Counted from the stretch's first letter, positions 33,888 through 41,668 are shown. The stretch: 64,000 nt of DNA from Pseudarthrobacter oxydans (GCF_034258515.1 NZ_CP139438.1:3038001-3102000), one strand, 5' to 3'. Made by a program: numbers and translations. Notes: generated from the sequence alone by a model not told the origin.

Positions 33888-34313
33888 ATGGACTGGCTCT
33901 CGTACGTTTCACAGATCAACTGGCTCGCCGTGCTGCTGGCCTTCGTCGCAACCATGGCCATCGGCTTTGTCTGGTACATGCCCTCGGTCCTGGGCAACCG
34001 GTGGATGGCCGCCATCGGCAAGACGGAGGACGATCTCAAGAACATCAGCGGCGGGGCAGGCATCTGGGTCCCGATGATGGCGGCCGCGGCCCTGACGGCG
34101 GTCCTGCTCGCTGTCCTGATCACCAGGCTCGGACTGGACAGTGCCGTGGCGGGCGGCTTTTTCGCCTTGGTTGCGGGACTCGTCTTCAGGGCAGGCGGCC
34201 ACGTCATCCACAACGGCTTCGCCGGGCGCCCGGCAGCCGTCACGCTGATCGACTCCGGCCATGACATCGTGGCCATGACGGTGGCCGGCGCCATCATCGG
34301 AGGAATGTCGTGA
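33888..34313 (+). CDS. DUF1761 membrane protein
   Basis: 141 residues, four predicted helices. INWLAVLLAFVATMAIGFVW then YMPSVLGNRWMAAIGK is the DUF1761 opening; GGHVIHNGFAGRPAAVTLID and GHDIVAMTVAGAIIGGMS close it. Function unknown. Precedes corA by 37 nt on the same strand. Confidence 0.85.
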   Translation: MDWLSYVSQINWLAVLLAFVATMAIGFVWYMPSVLGNRWMAAIGKTEDDLKNISGGAGIWVPMMAAAALTAVLLAVLITRLGLDSAVAGGFFALVAGLVFRAGGHVIHNGFAGRPAAVTLIDSGHDIVAMTVAGAIIGGMS

Positions 34314-34350
34314 TGGTGGCCGCTGCCCTCGCGGCGGAAGACCGGCGCCC

Positions 34351-35346
34351 ATGACCATCATTGACAACGCCGTCTACGTCAACGGGGTCCGCCACGTGGA
34401 GCCCGAAAACCTGGAACAGACCTTCGAGACACTGGCCCGGCATGGAGGAATGGCCTGGATCGGCCTCTACCGGCCCACCGAGCAGGAAATGGCTGCCGTT
34501 GCCGCTGAATTCGGCCTGCACGCACTTGCGGTGGAGGACGCCATCTCGGCCCACCAGCGCCCGAAAATCGAGCGCTACGAAGACAACCTGTTCACTGTCC
34601 TCCGGCCTGCACGGTACCTGGACGCGACTGAAACGGTTGAATTCGGCGAGCTGCACATCTTCACGGGGAAGAACTTCGTGGTCACGGTCCGTCACGCCGA
34701 GACGGCCGGCGTGGCACAGGTGAGGCAGCGCCTCGAAGGCCGGCCCGACCTGCTCCGGCACGGCCCCGAGGCCGTGCTTTACGCCCTGCTCGACCGGGTT
34801 GTGGATGACTACGGGCCCGTGGTTGCCGGACTTGAAAACGACATCGACGAAATTGAAGACCAACTTTTCAGCGGTGACACCGCCGTATCCCGGCGCATTT
34901 ACGAGCTTGCCCGTGAAGTCATCCAGTTCCAGCGGGCCATCCATCCCCTGCCGGACATCATGCGCCAGCTCAAGCAGGGCTTTGAAAAGTACGACGTGGA
35001 GACCGATCTCCGGCACAGCCTGCGTGACGTGGAGGACCACGTGGAACGGGTCATCTCCCGGGCCGATTCCTTCCGCGACCTGCTGCAGAACGCCCTGACC
35101 CTGGACGGCACCCTCACCGCCAACCGGCAGAACGAGGCCAGCGCCGAGCAGAACGAACAGGTGAAGAAGATATCCTCCTGGGCTGCGATCCTCTTCGCAC
35201 CGTCCTTCGTGGCCGGGATCTATGGCATGAATTTCGACCACATGCCCGAGCTCCACTGGGAGCTGGGATACCCGATGGCGATCGGACTGATGATCGGGAC
35301 GGCGGCCCTTATGTACGGCATCTTCAAGAAGAAGGGCTGGCTGTAA
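34351..35346 (+). CDS. corA: CorA-family magnesium/divalent cation channel
   Basis: 331 residues. Large acidic cytoplasmic domain, then two C-terminal helices with the selectivity motif YGMNF near residue 290 and a basic end (FKKKGWL). VVAGLENDIDEIEDQLFSG and SAEQNEQVKKISSWAAILFA are typical of the family. ATG preceded by GGAAGACC. Probably in one transcript with DUF1761 and the following ZapE-like gene, whose ATG is 3 nt past this stop. Confidence 0.93.
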   Translation: MTIIDNAVYVNGVRHVEPENLEQTFETLARHGGMAWIGLYRPTEQEMAAVAAEFGLHALAVEDAISAHQRPKIERYEDNLFTVLRPARYLDATETVEFGELHIFTGKNFVVTVRHAETAGVAQVRQRLEGRPDLLRHGPEAVLYALLDRVVDDYGPVVAGLENDIDEIEDQLFSGDTAVSRRIYELAREVIQFQRAIHPLPDIMRQLKQGFEKYDVETDLRHSLRDVEDHVERVISRADSFRDLLQNALTLDGTLTANRQNEASAEQNEQVKKISSWAAILFAPSFVAGIYGMNFDHMPELHWELGYPMAIGLMIGTAALMYGIFKKKGWL

Positions 35347-35349
35347 GGC

Positions 35350-35874
35350 ATGGAATCGCGGTCACAGCCTCCAGCCCTCCGGGAAGGCCGCATTATTGTT
35401 CCCGGCAGCAGCCGCCAGTTGGCTGCCTACGGCCTGTTCCGTCCGCAGCCCGACCGGCACCGGGCTCTCCCATCCGGTTCCCGTACGTTCGATGCCAAGG
35501 CCCTGGAGCCTGACCTGCTGTGGATCAGCTTTGACGAACTCTGCGCGCCGGGCACGTCGGCGGAGGACTACTCCGTCCTGGCGGCCGGTCCGGAGCTGTG
35601 CGTTATTGACGGCGTGCCAGCACCGGAACCTGCGGACGCAGGGTCCCGGGCTGAGGCCTGGGAGCAGTTCGCCGCCGTTCTTGCCGTCCTCGCGGCCAGG
35701 AATGCGACGCTTTTTGTTGTCGGCACCGGGCCCATGGACTGGGCGGCCGCCGCCTCTGGCGCCGCGGACGCCCGGCTGCGTGCCTCCCTTGCCGGCATCG
35801 ACCGGCTCCTGGCGGGCCTTGGGAGGGTTGAATCGGACGAGGCCATCGCCGTTGAGGGCGTTTCAGGGAGTTAG
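35350..35874 (+). CDS. ZapE/AFG1 C-terminal-like protein lacking the ATPase domain
   Basis: 174 residues. RIIVPGSSRQLAAYGLFRPQ, LLWISFDELCAPGTSAEDYS then VLAAGPELCVIDGVPAPEPA, and AVLAVLAARNATLFVVGTGP follow, in order, the C-terminal part of AFG1/ZapE ATPases (equivalent of the SFTTLC, DYIALSR and FIALVDEFY segments in E. coli ZapE). There is no P-loop, no Walker B and no room for them upstream, since corA ends 3 nt before. The arginine-rich signature is also lost. Similarity is by eye. Role unknown; could be an adaptor or a degenerate paralog. Confidence 0.6.
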   Translation: MESRSQPPALREGRIIVPGSSRQLAAYGLFRPQPDRHRALPSGSRTFDAKALEPDLLWISFDELCAPGTSAEDYSVLAAGPELCVIDGVPAPEPADAGSRAEAWEQFAAVLAVLAARNATLFVVGTGPMDWAAAASGAADARLRASLAGIDRLLAGLGRVESDEAIAVEGVSGS

Positions 35875-35892
35875 GCAGGGGAACTCCCTGCC
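35864..35892. terminator. Bidirectional hairpin between converging genes
   Basis: CAGGGAGTT (35864-35872) pairs perfectly with AACTCCCTG (35882-35890); an alternative stem GGCAGGG (35874-35880) with CCCTGCC (35886-35892) is also possible. Overlaps the stop of the ZapE-like gene. Confidence 0.55.
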
Positions 35893-35900
35893 GGAGCCTG

Positions 35901-36665
35901 CTACTTTGCCGCCGGCAGCGTGGTGCCAGCGCGCCGCCCGACCTCCATGCCCGCGGTCAGGCCGAAGATTTCGACGCTCACGTCCTCGTCCCTTTGGATG
36001 TCTGTAACCGTGACGGAGCGTGCCGTCTTTTCGATCCGGCCGACCGGCATGCCGTTGATCGCGACAGCCCAAGAGTCTGCGGCCGGGTCATCGGACTCCC
36101 AGGTGACCTTGATTGTGCTGATTCCATTCACCGTGGTCAGGGCCTCGGCCTGGACATTTCCCGGCGGGGCCAGTTGCTGATGGAACGGCTTCGTGCTGAC
36201 GTGAACGGGGACCCGGAGGACGTGGGTGCTGCCGATCGGGTTCGAGACCCGCAGCGCCAGTTCTCCCTCGAATTCATCCTCATAGGTGTGCTTGTAGGCC
36301 GGCCCGGTGGTCGTCGCATCGTAAGTGCCGTCGCCGTCGAAGTCCCACTCGTACTTGCTGATCGCACCGACGGACCCGGAGGCGTCGAAGGTGATCTCCA
36401 TGCCTGGTGCGGCGTAGTAGCCGTTGATAGGAAACCTGGCCTCGACGCCGTTGTTCTTGCCCAGCGGGATGACGGTGACCTGCAGCGGAGAGTCCCCGCC
36501 CTGGCCGGTCGGCGGGCTGGCCTGGGGGGAGGCGGTGGCTGCAGGGGCCGGAGGAGGGGCTGCCGGGGTTACCTCCGGCCCGTACAGGGCACCGGGGCCT
36601 TCGGCACAGGCGCTGAGCATGAGCGCAAGCCCACTGGCCGCCAGAACTGCTGCGTTCCTGTTCAT
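35901..36665 (-). CDS. PKD-domain lipoprotein
   Basis: 254 residues, surface lipoprotein. Signal LAASGLALMLSAC, then a Pro/Ala-rich linker (APPPAPAATASPQASPPTGQ), a PKD domain with ITFDASGSVGAISKYEWDFD and GDGTYDATTTGP, and a C-terminal fibronectin-III-like segment (PPGNVQAEALTTVNGISTIK, SWAVAINGMPVGRIEKTA). The ATG at 36665 has GGGGAG 4 nt upstream; the ATG 12 nt earlier lies in that ribosome site. Probably binds protein or polysaccharide; no enzyme domain. The 36666-36896 gap before the tRNA holds no further feature I can support. Confidence 0.85.
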   Translation of the reverse strand: MNRNAAVLAASGLALMLSACAEGPGALYGPEVTPAAPPPAPAATASPQASPPTGQGGDSPLQVTVIPLGKNNGVEARFPINGYYAAPGMEITFDASGSVGAISKYEWDFDGDGTYDATTTGPAYKHTYEDEFEGELALRVSNPIGSTHVLRVPVHVSTKPFHQQLAPPGNVQAEALTTVNGISTIKVTWESDDPAADSWAVAINGMPVGRIEKTARSVTVTDIQRDEDVSVEIFGLTAGMEVGRRAGTTLPAAK

Positions 36666-36896
36666 CGATCTCCCCATTGATCTTTTCCTTCAGGAAGAAG
36701 CATGCCCAGATAATGGCCGGTTGCGCTACGGGGGCGGCAACAAGATTGCCGCAATAAAGTCTGTGCCTACAGCCAGGCGCCCAAGGCGTGGCGTGCTCCA
36801 GCCTTGACCAGGCGTTCGGCGTCGTGTCCCAGGTCCAGGTTGAGCAAGAAAGTGCCTATCGAAACAGCACGATGGCCAGGAAACTCCTTCAAACGG

Positions 36897-36969
36897 TGGA
36901 GCTAAGGGGATTCGAACCCCTGACCTCTTCGATGCGAACGAAGCGCTCTACCAACTGAGCTATAGCCCC
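36897..36969 (-). tRNA. tRNA-Ala (anticodon CGC)
   Basis: 73 nt. Acceptor GGGGCTA pairs with TAGCTCC (one G-U); D arm GCTCAGTTGGTAGAGC; anticodon stem CTTCG/CGAAG with loop TTCGCAT giving CGC, which reads GCG alanine; T arm AGGGGTTCGAATCCCCT. Discriminator A; CCA is not encoded. No repeat of its 3' end was found nearby, so no sign of integration here. Confidence 0.97.
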
Positions 36970-37098
36970 GGAACCATCCGCCCCTGCAGGTGCGGCACCG
37001 GTGACCCTAGGCTACAAATTTTCCGGGGAGAATGCCAAACCGCCATGCCGACCCCGGTTTACGGGAACCGCGCGGGTGGCCTGTCCGTACTGCCCGGG

Positions 37099-38043
37099 TC
37101 AGGCGCGGCGGCGCTGCAGGACGTCGTCGAGATTGCTGAGGGCGCTCTGCGCCTTGGAAAGCTGGGGCCCGTCCGCGGCAGCAGTACCCGCCGGCGGCTC
37201 GGCGGCAGCACCTTGCTTCAGGGACGGCTTGCCAACAGCCTTGGGCGATTCGGGGAGCTCCAGGGGCTCGGGGTCAGGGCGCTCGGCCTTGGCTGCCTCA
37301 ACATAAACGGGCTTGGGGACCTCTACGGGCTCCCACGTGGCGGACGCCGGTGCAGCGCCCGCGGCACCGGCTGCTGCGGCGCTCGGATCCCCCGCGGCGA
37401 CCGCGACCGCAAGTGCAGCCTCGCGCAGTTCCACTGCGGTCAGCGGCTTTACCTTTGGCTGGTGCGCCTCGGCGTCGAAAAGCGGGTTGTCCGGCCTGGC
37501 CGGCGCTGCTTCAGGCCTCGGCGGGACATTCCCGGCAGCCTTGGACTGCCGGGGCGGTGCGGTCATCGCGGACCGGAAGGCTGCGTTGACCTTGGCTCTC
37601 CTGTCCCGGACAGCCAGCCAACGCAGGAGGACCACGGATCCGGCGGTAAGTCCGAGGCACGCCAACGGAAGGACCGGAGCGCCCAGCCCGAAGAGGAGGA
37701 GCACTCCGGAAACGAATGCGGTGGCCAACGACAGCAGCCCGATGAGGGCGAGTGCCGTCCGGCCATAGCGTATGCGGAACTTGGCCCCGGCCGGCGTGCC
37801 GGCAGCAGCGGTCCCGGGTCCGGCGCTCTTCCTGGTGTCCATGGCTTTCTCCTGCTGGGCGGCAACGTTCATAACCAAAACGGCTGGCGATTCCGGTGTT
37901 TCATCGGCTGCGGCGTCTGCCAGGAAATCGCCGGCGGGCTGGAACTGGTGCCTGCGGTTCCGGAGGACGTAGGGCGCAACCCACACAATCCAGAGCACAA
38001 CGGCAACCACAAGGATCACTGAGCTGCTAAGGGGGAAGTCCAC
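37099..38043 (-). CDS. sepX: Divisome membrane protein SepX/GlpR
   Basis: Actinobacterial cell-division membrane protein (SepX in Streptomyces, GlpR in corynebacteria). 314 residues. N-terminal helix SSVILVVAVVLWIVWVAPYV followed by LRNRRHQ is the family signature; two central helices near FVSGVLLLFGLGAPVLPLAC; a long disordered Ala/Pro tail ending LSNLDDVLQRRR. I start at GTG 38043 because TACGGT is 7 nt upstream; the longest frame begins at a TTG two codons earlier. Lies after rimJ and galU as in M. tuberculosis Rv0993-Rv0996. Confidence 0.85.
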   Translation of the reverse strand: MDFPLSSSVILVVAVVLWIVWVAPYVLRNRRHQFQPAGDFLADAAADETPESPAVLVMNVAAQQEKAMDTRKSAGPGTAAAGTPAGAKFRIRYGRTALALIGLLSLATAFVSGVLLLFGLGAPVLPLACLGLTAGSVVLLRWLAVRDRRAKVNAAFRSAMTAPPRQSKAAGNVPPRPEAAPARPDNPLFDAEAHQPKVKPLTAVELREAALAVAVAAGDPSAAAAGAAGAAPASATWEPVEVPKPVYVEAAKAERPDPEPLELPESPKAVGKPSLKQGAAAEPPAGTAAADGPQLSKAQSALSNLDDVLQRRRA

Positions 38044-38050
38044 ACTCAAA

Positions 38051-38056
38051 ACCGTA
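38051..38056 (-). promoter_or_regulatory. -10 box for leaderless sepX transcript
   Basis: TACGGT on the minus strand lies 7 nt before the GTG at 38043; the same hexamer precedes the SURF1 gene. Confidence 0.5.
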
Positions 38057-38124
38057 TGAGCATCCGGCCCGCTGCGGCAGCATTAGCTGCGGTGTGTCGT
38101 GGCGCAGACGGCAATTCACTGGAT

Positions 38125-38745
38125 TTATGACCGGTGTGAGGCAAGCCACGGCCTAAGTAGTCCCTCCGGGACCTCTTCAGACGTCAAGGCAAACGAGCGG
38201 TGGTCGGCCCATTCACCGTTGATGTGGAGGTAGCGCGGCCGGTAGCCTTCGTCCCGGAACCCGAGTTTCTCCACCACCCGGAGGCTGGGTCCGTTCTCTG
38301 GCCTGATGTTGATTTCCATCCGGTGCAGGCCCAAGGTCTTGAAGCAATGGTCCGTCACCATGGCGACGGCGGTGGGCGCGATGCCGCGGCCCGCACAGGC
38401 CTGGTCCACCCAGTAGCCGAGGGTTGCCATCATGGCCGAGCCCCAAACGATCGACGATACGGTCAGCTGGCCAACAATGGGCGGCTTGACGCTGCCGGGC
38501 CGCCTCTCGGTGATGAGGAAGGGCAAAGCCGTTGCCTGGGCCGCCTGCGCCTTCAATGACCGGACCATCTGCCGGTAGTCCGGCAGGCCGCCGGATGGAT
38601 CCGGGTTGGATGCTTCCCACGGCGCCAGCCACTGGCTGTTGCGGGACCTGACTTCCGTCCATTCCTTCTTGTCCCGGTACCGGATGGGCCGCAGGACCAG
38701 ATCCCCGCATTCCAGGGTCACGGGCCAGATGGGACCAGGGCGCAT
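38125..38745 (-). CDS. RimJ-type GNAT acetyltransferase
   Basis: 206 residues. GNAT fold of the RimJ/RimL (ribosomal-protein N-terminal acetyltransferase) branch: LVLRPIRYRDKKEWTEVRSR, acetyl-CoA loop VDQACAGRGIAPTAVAMVTD, LGLHRMEINIRPENGPSLRV then VEKLGFRDEGYRPRYLHING. ATG at 38745, 4 nt after the galU stop, with its ribosome site inside galU. Homologous position to Rv0995 (rimJ). Target protein unknown. Confidence 0.9.
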   Translation of the reverse strand: MRPGPIWPVTLECGDLVLRPIRYRDKKEWTEVRSRNSQWLAPWEASNPDPSGGLPDYRQMVRSLKAQAAQATALPFLITERRPGSVKPPIVGQLTVSSIVWGSAMMATLGYWVDQACAGRGIAPTAVAMVTDHCFKTLGLHRMEINIRPENGPSLRVVEKLGFRDEGYRPRYLHINGEWADHRSFALTSEEVPEGLLRPWLASHRS

Positions 38746-38749
38746 GGCG

Positions 38750-39655
38750 CTACTTGGACAGGCCGGCGGTGAAGCCGGGCAGCCATTCCCGCAGGCCGGG
38801 GCCGAGGTCCTCGCTGTCAATGGCCAGCTGGACGCAGGCCTTGAGGTAGCTGAGCTTGTCCCCGGTGTCGTAACGCCGCCCCCGGAACACGACGCCGTAG
38901 ACACCGTGCCCTTCGCCGTCACCGGTGGCCAGTTCCTGGAGGGCGTCTGTCAGCTGGATTTCGCCGCCCCGTCCCGGCCCGGTGCGCTCAAGGACGTCGA
39001 AGACGGCCGGATGGAGTACGTAACGGCCAATCAGCGCCAGGTTGGAGGGCGCTTCCTCCGGGCTCGGCTTCTCCACGAGCCGGTTGACCCGCACGTATGA
39101 TTCGCCGTCGATCGGTTCGATGTCAGCGCAGCCGTAGGCGCTGATCTGCGAGGCTTCCACTTCGATCAGCGCGACGACGGAACCACCGGTTTTGGCCTGG
39201 ACATCAATCATGGTGCTGAGCAGTTCGTCCCGGGCATCGATCAGGTCATCGCCCAGCAGCACGGCGAAGGCTTCGTCGCCAACGTGCTGCTTCGCGCGGA
39301 GTACGGCATGGCCCAGTCCGTGCGGGTCCCCCTGCCGGACGTAGTGGATGTCACCCAGGTTGCTCGCAGCCTGGATGGACGCCAGCTTCTCGGTATCCCC
39401 CTTGCCTTCAAGGGCGGACTCCAGGGACGGCACACGATCGAAGTGGTCTTCCAGCGCCCGCTTGTTCCGCCCGGTGATCATCAGGACATCGTTGAGGCCG
39501 ACGTTCACGGCTTCCTCAACCACGTACTGGATGGCAGGCTTGTCCACAACGGGAAGCATTTCCTTGGGCATCGCCTTGGTTGCCGGCAGGAACCTGGTGC
39601 CAAGTCCGGCGGCAGGAATGACAGCTTTGCGTACTCTCGGATTACTGGTAGTCAC
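38750..39655 (-). CDS. galU: UTP-glucose-1-phosphate uridylyltransferase GalU
   Basis: Makes UDP-glucose for cell-wall polymers and trehalose. 301 residues, normal length. KAVIPAAGLGTRFLPATKAM then PKEMLPVVDKP is the nucleotidyltransferase signature; LGDDLIDA the metal site; EKPSPEEAPSNLALIGRYVL and RRYDTGDKLSYLKACVQLAI complete the family pattern. GTG start with TAGATT 6 nt upstream (leaderless). First gene of galU-rimJ; in M. tuberculosis a moeA gene lies between these two and is missing here. Confidence 0.97.
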   Translation of the reverse strand: MTTSNPRVRKAVIPAAGLGTRFLPATKAMPKEMLPVVDKPAIQYVVEEAVNVGLNDVLMITGRNKRALEDHFDRVPSLESALEGKGDTEKLASIQAASNLGDIHYVRQGDPHGLGHAVLRAKQHVGDEAFAVLLGDDLIDARDELLSTMIDVQAKTGGSVVALIEVEASQISAYGCADIEPIDGESYVRVNRLVEKPSPEEAPSNLALIGRYVLHPAVFDVLERTGPGRGGEIQLTDALQELATGDGEGHGVYGVVFRGRRYDTGDKLSYLKACVQLAIDSEDLGPGLREWLPGFTAGLSK

Positions 39656-39661
39656 CGGACT

Positions 39662-39667
39662 AATCTA
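39662..39667 (-). promoter_or_regulatory. -10 box for leaderless galU transcript
   Basis: TAGATT on the minus strand lies 6 nt before the GTG at 39655. Confidence 0.6.
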
Positions 39668-39734
39668 ACGTCAGCGTCAAGCATTCAGTAATCAGGGGAT
39701 GGCCGACGCCATGCGGCAGCTACGGAGGAAACAC

Positions 39735-40358
39735 ATGACGCTTGAGGATTCAAAGGCGGCCAAGGACGAGATACGTGCTGCCCATCGCCGCCGTCGTGCT
39801 TTACTTACGCTCCAGGAGCGGCAGGATGCCGGGGAAGCCTTGGCGAAGCACGGGGCAGCGTGGGCAGATTCGGTAACCCGGGGGAAGGCAGCGACGGTCT
39901 GCGCCTACCTCGGAGTCGGGGCGGAACCGCCCACGCTGCCGCTGATCGCGGCCCTCCACGACGCCGGCCACAAAGTCCTGCTTCCCGTCTGCGAGCCGGG
40001 GCGGGAGCTGAAGTGGGTCTTCTGGGCGCCGGGCGTCGATCTGGTCAAGAGCAGGTATGCCCCCATCCTGGAGCCCGTGGGGACACGGCACGAAATTGAG
40101 GTGGCCGGGGAAGCTGCCGCCCTCTTTATCCCTGCCACCGCGATTGACCTCGCGGGCAGCAGGGTAGGCCAGGGCGGAGGCTACTACGACAAGTTCCTGG
40201 GCCACCTCGAATCAGCCGGGAAGCACATTCCGCTGGCCGCGGTGATCTACGACGGGGAACTGCTGCCTGCCGGCAGGATTCCGGTGGAGGCATTCGACCG
40301 GCCGGTGCCTGGCGTCGTGCTTCCCTCCGGGTTCCGGAGCCTGGCGGACGCCGCCTGA
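39735..40358 (+). CDS. 5-formyltetrahydrofolate cyclo-ligase
   Basis: Converts 5-formyl-THF to 5,10-methenyl-THF using ATP. 207 residues. KAAKDEIRAAHRRRRALLTL at the N-terminus, then IDLAGSRVGQGGGYYDKFLG, the conserved ATP/folate loop of the family. ATG at 39735 has GGAGGAAACAC upstream, an excellent site; the ATG at 39699 does not. Divergent from galU, as Rv0992c is from Rv0993. Confidence 0.95.
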   Translation: MTLEDSKAAKDEIRAAHRRRRALLTLQERQDAGEALAKHGAAWADSVTRGKAATVCAYLGVGAEPPTLPLIAALHDAGHKVLLPVCEPGRELKWVFWAPGVDLVKSRYAPILEPVGTRHEIEVAGEAAALFIPATAIDLAGSRVGQGGGYYDKFLGHLESAGKHIPLAAVIYDGELLPAGRIPVEAFDRPVPGVVLPSGFRSLADAA

Positions 40359-40359
40359 C

Positions 40360-40373
40360 CGGGGAAGTCCCCG
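40360..40373 (+). terminator. Possible terminator after the cyclo-ligase gene
   Basis: 5-bp stem CGGGG/CCCCG with AAGT loop, directly after the stop; no T-tract. Confidence 0.3.
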
Positions 40374-40386
40374 CGTACGAGGATGG

Positions 40387-40392
40387 TAGAAT
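40387..40392 (+). promoter_or_regulatory. -10 box of the FmdB-type gene
   Basis: TAGAAT whose last base begins the CIRCE operator, so repressor binding would block this promoter. Confidence 0.55.
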
Positions 40393-40418
40393 TAGCACTC
40401 AGGCCCTGCGACTGCTAA
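40392..40418 (+). promoter_or_regulatory. CIRCE operator (HrcA binding site)
   Basis: TTAGCACTC, 9 nt, GACTGCTAA: matches the CIRCE consensus (TTAGCACTC-N9-GAGTGCTAA) with a single mismatch. It lies at the -10 and just downstream, 62 nt before the GTG of the FmdB-type gene, so heat-shock control by HrcA is expected. Confidence 0.88.
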
Positions 40419-40479
40419 TGGACATCCATAATCCAGAGGCAGTCCGGGACCTCTCGTTTGCCCAAGAGGAGGAGCACCA

Positions 40480-40752
40480 GTGCCAACGTATGCGTACGCC
40501 TGCAAGGATTGCGGCCATGCCTTTGACATCGTCCAGTCGTTCTCGGACAGCTCTCTGTCGTCGTGCCCTGAGTGCCAGGGTACCCTGCGCAAGAAGTTCA
40601 ACAGCGTGGGCGTTGTCTTCAAGGGTTCCGGCTTCTACCGCACAGACTCCCGGGATGCCAAGGGCAGCACGGCTTCTGCCGCTCCCGCTGCCTCGGCGGC
40701 AACGCCTGCGGCTGCACCAGCTGCTCCGGCTCCGGCTGCTGCCGCCAGCTGA
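40480..40752 (+). CDS. FmdB-type zinc-ribbon protein, likely redox chaperone (Rv0991c/Ruc-like)
   Basis: 90 residues. Zinc ribbon with CKDC near residue 8 and CPEC near residue 29, then a disordered tail of Ala/Pro (AAPAASAATPAAAPAAPAPA). M. tuberculosis Rv0991c (Ruc) has the same plan, zinc cysteines plus an unstructured tail, is under HrcA control and acts as an oxidation-activated chaperone; that function is inferred here. GTG start, GAGGAGGA 6-7 nt upstream. CIRCE in its promoter supports the match. Confidence 0.88.
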   Translation: MPTYAYACKDCGHAFDIVQSFSDSSLSSCPECQGTLRKKFNSVGVVFKGSGFYRTDSRDAKGSTASAAPAASAATPAAAPAAPAPAAAAS

Positions 40753-40767
40753 TCCGCGTTCCGCGGT

Positions 40768-40783
40768 CCAGGCTGCTGCCTGG
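40768..40783 (+). terminator. Hairpin after the FmdB-type gene
   Basis: CCAGGC/GCCTGG 6-bp perfect stem with TGCT loop, 16 nt past the stop; no T-tract. Confidence 0.4.
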
Positions 40784-40844
40784 CAGCTGACTGCGTTGTC
40801 CACATAGCTGCCGGCGCCCCTGCCGCGGCCGCCATGCGCGGCTT

Positions 40845-40850
40845 TAGCGT
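40845..40850 (+). promoter_or_regulatory. -10 box for leaderless SAF-domain transcript
   Basis: TAGCGT ends 6 nt before the ATG at 40857. Confidence 0.5.
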
Positions 40851-40856
40851 GGGCAC

Positions 40857-41624
40857 ATGCCTGCACACGGACAGCAACACCGGGTTGTATCAAGCGCGTC
40901 GCACGGACCTGGGCTCCCCGGGGCTTTACGGCGCAGTGGCGCCCACGGCGGGAGCCGCGCCGCCGGCCACAACGCACGCCGCCGCCCGCCGGCCCGCTTT
41001 GCCTCCTGGCTGGGCCGCAACAGGCGGCTGGCCGCCGCGCTTCTCCTTTGCGCCGCAGCCGCCATCACCGTCCAGCAACTTACGCCTGCACCGGTCTACA
41101 CGGTGCCTGCGCTCGCCGCAGCCCGCGACCTTCCCGCCGGCACAGCCATGGCGGCTGCGGACCTCGCCTCTGTCCAGGTACCGCCGGGCATGCTGGCCGA
41201 CGGATTCCTCAACGGACCGGGCGAGGCGGCCGGGAAACAACTCGCGGCGCCGCTGCGCAAGGGACAGCTGCTCACGGATGCCCAACTGCTTGGTCCGGGG
41301 CTGCTCGCCGGCACTCCCCCAGGGTCAGCGGCTGTTCCCCTTCGCATGGCGGATCCATCGTCCATCCAGCTCGTCTCCCCAGGCCAGCTCGTGAACGTGG
41401 TGCTAACGGCAGCCGGCGGCTACGACCAGCAAGAGCCACCGGAGGTCCTGGCTTCAGGGGTTCCGGTGTTGTGGACTTCCGGTCAGGGCGGGCAAGGCGG
41501 CCAGTGGCTGGGCACGGCGGAGACGGACGGACTCATAGTGGTGGCCGCCAACCCGGAACAGGCGGTTCGGCTCGCCGGCGCCTCCACCCAGGGAAAGCTG
41601 TTTTTCGTCCTGGTGGGGCCGTAG
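40857..41624 (+). CDS. SAF-domain (CpaB/RcpC-like) membrane-anchored protein
   Basis: 255 residues. Arg-rich cytoplasmic N-terminus, one helix (NRRLAAALLLCAAAAITVQQ), then a SAF domain: VPALAAARDLPAGTAMAAAD, VPPGMLADGF, AAPLRKGQLLTDAQLL, followed by a second beta region VSPGQLVNVVLTAAGG. This is the plan of CpaB/RcpC Flp pilus assembly proteins, but no other Flp/Tad gene lies in the window. ATG placed by the leaderless -10. Function is therefore uncertain. Confidence 0.8.
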   Translation: MPAHGQQHRVVSSASHGPGLPGALRRSGAHGGSRAAGHNARRRPPARFASWLGRNRRLAAALLLCAAAAITVQQLTPAPVYTVPALAAARDLPAGTAMAAADLASVQVPPGMLADGFLNGPGEAAGKQLAAPLRKGQLLTDAQLLGPGLLAGTPPGSAAVPLRMADPSSIQLVSPGQLVNVVLTAAGGYDQQEPPEVLASGVPVLWTSGQGGQGGQWLGTAETDGLIVVAANPEQAVRLAGASTQGKLFFVLVGP

Positions 41625-41645
41625 CCCTGCGAGCGATGGTCCGGG

Positions 41646-41668
41646 CCGGCGCGGAGCCACAGCGCCGG
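41646..41668. terminator. Bidirectional hairpin between SAF gene and helicase gene
   Basis: Perfect 7-bp stem CCGGCGC/GCGCCGG with a 9-nt loop between converging genes. Confidence 0.45.

Noticed and set aside
36897..36969. tRNA-Ala as an attachment site of an integrated element
   Set aside because: No duplicate of the tRNA 3' end and no integrase nearby; flanks are ordinary core genes.
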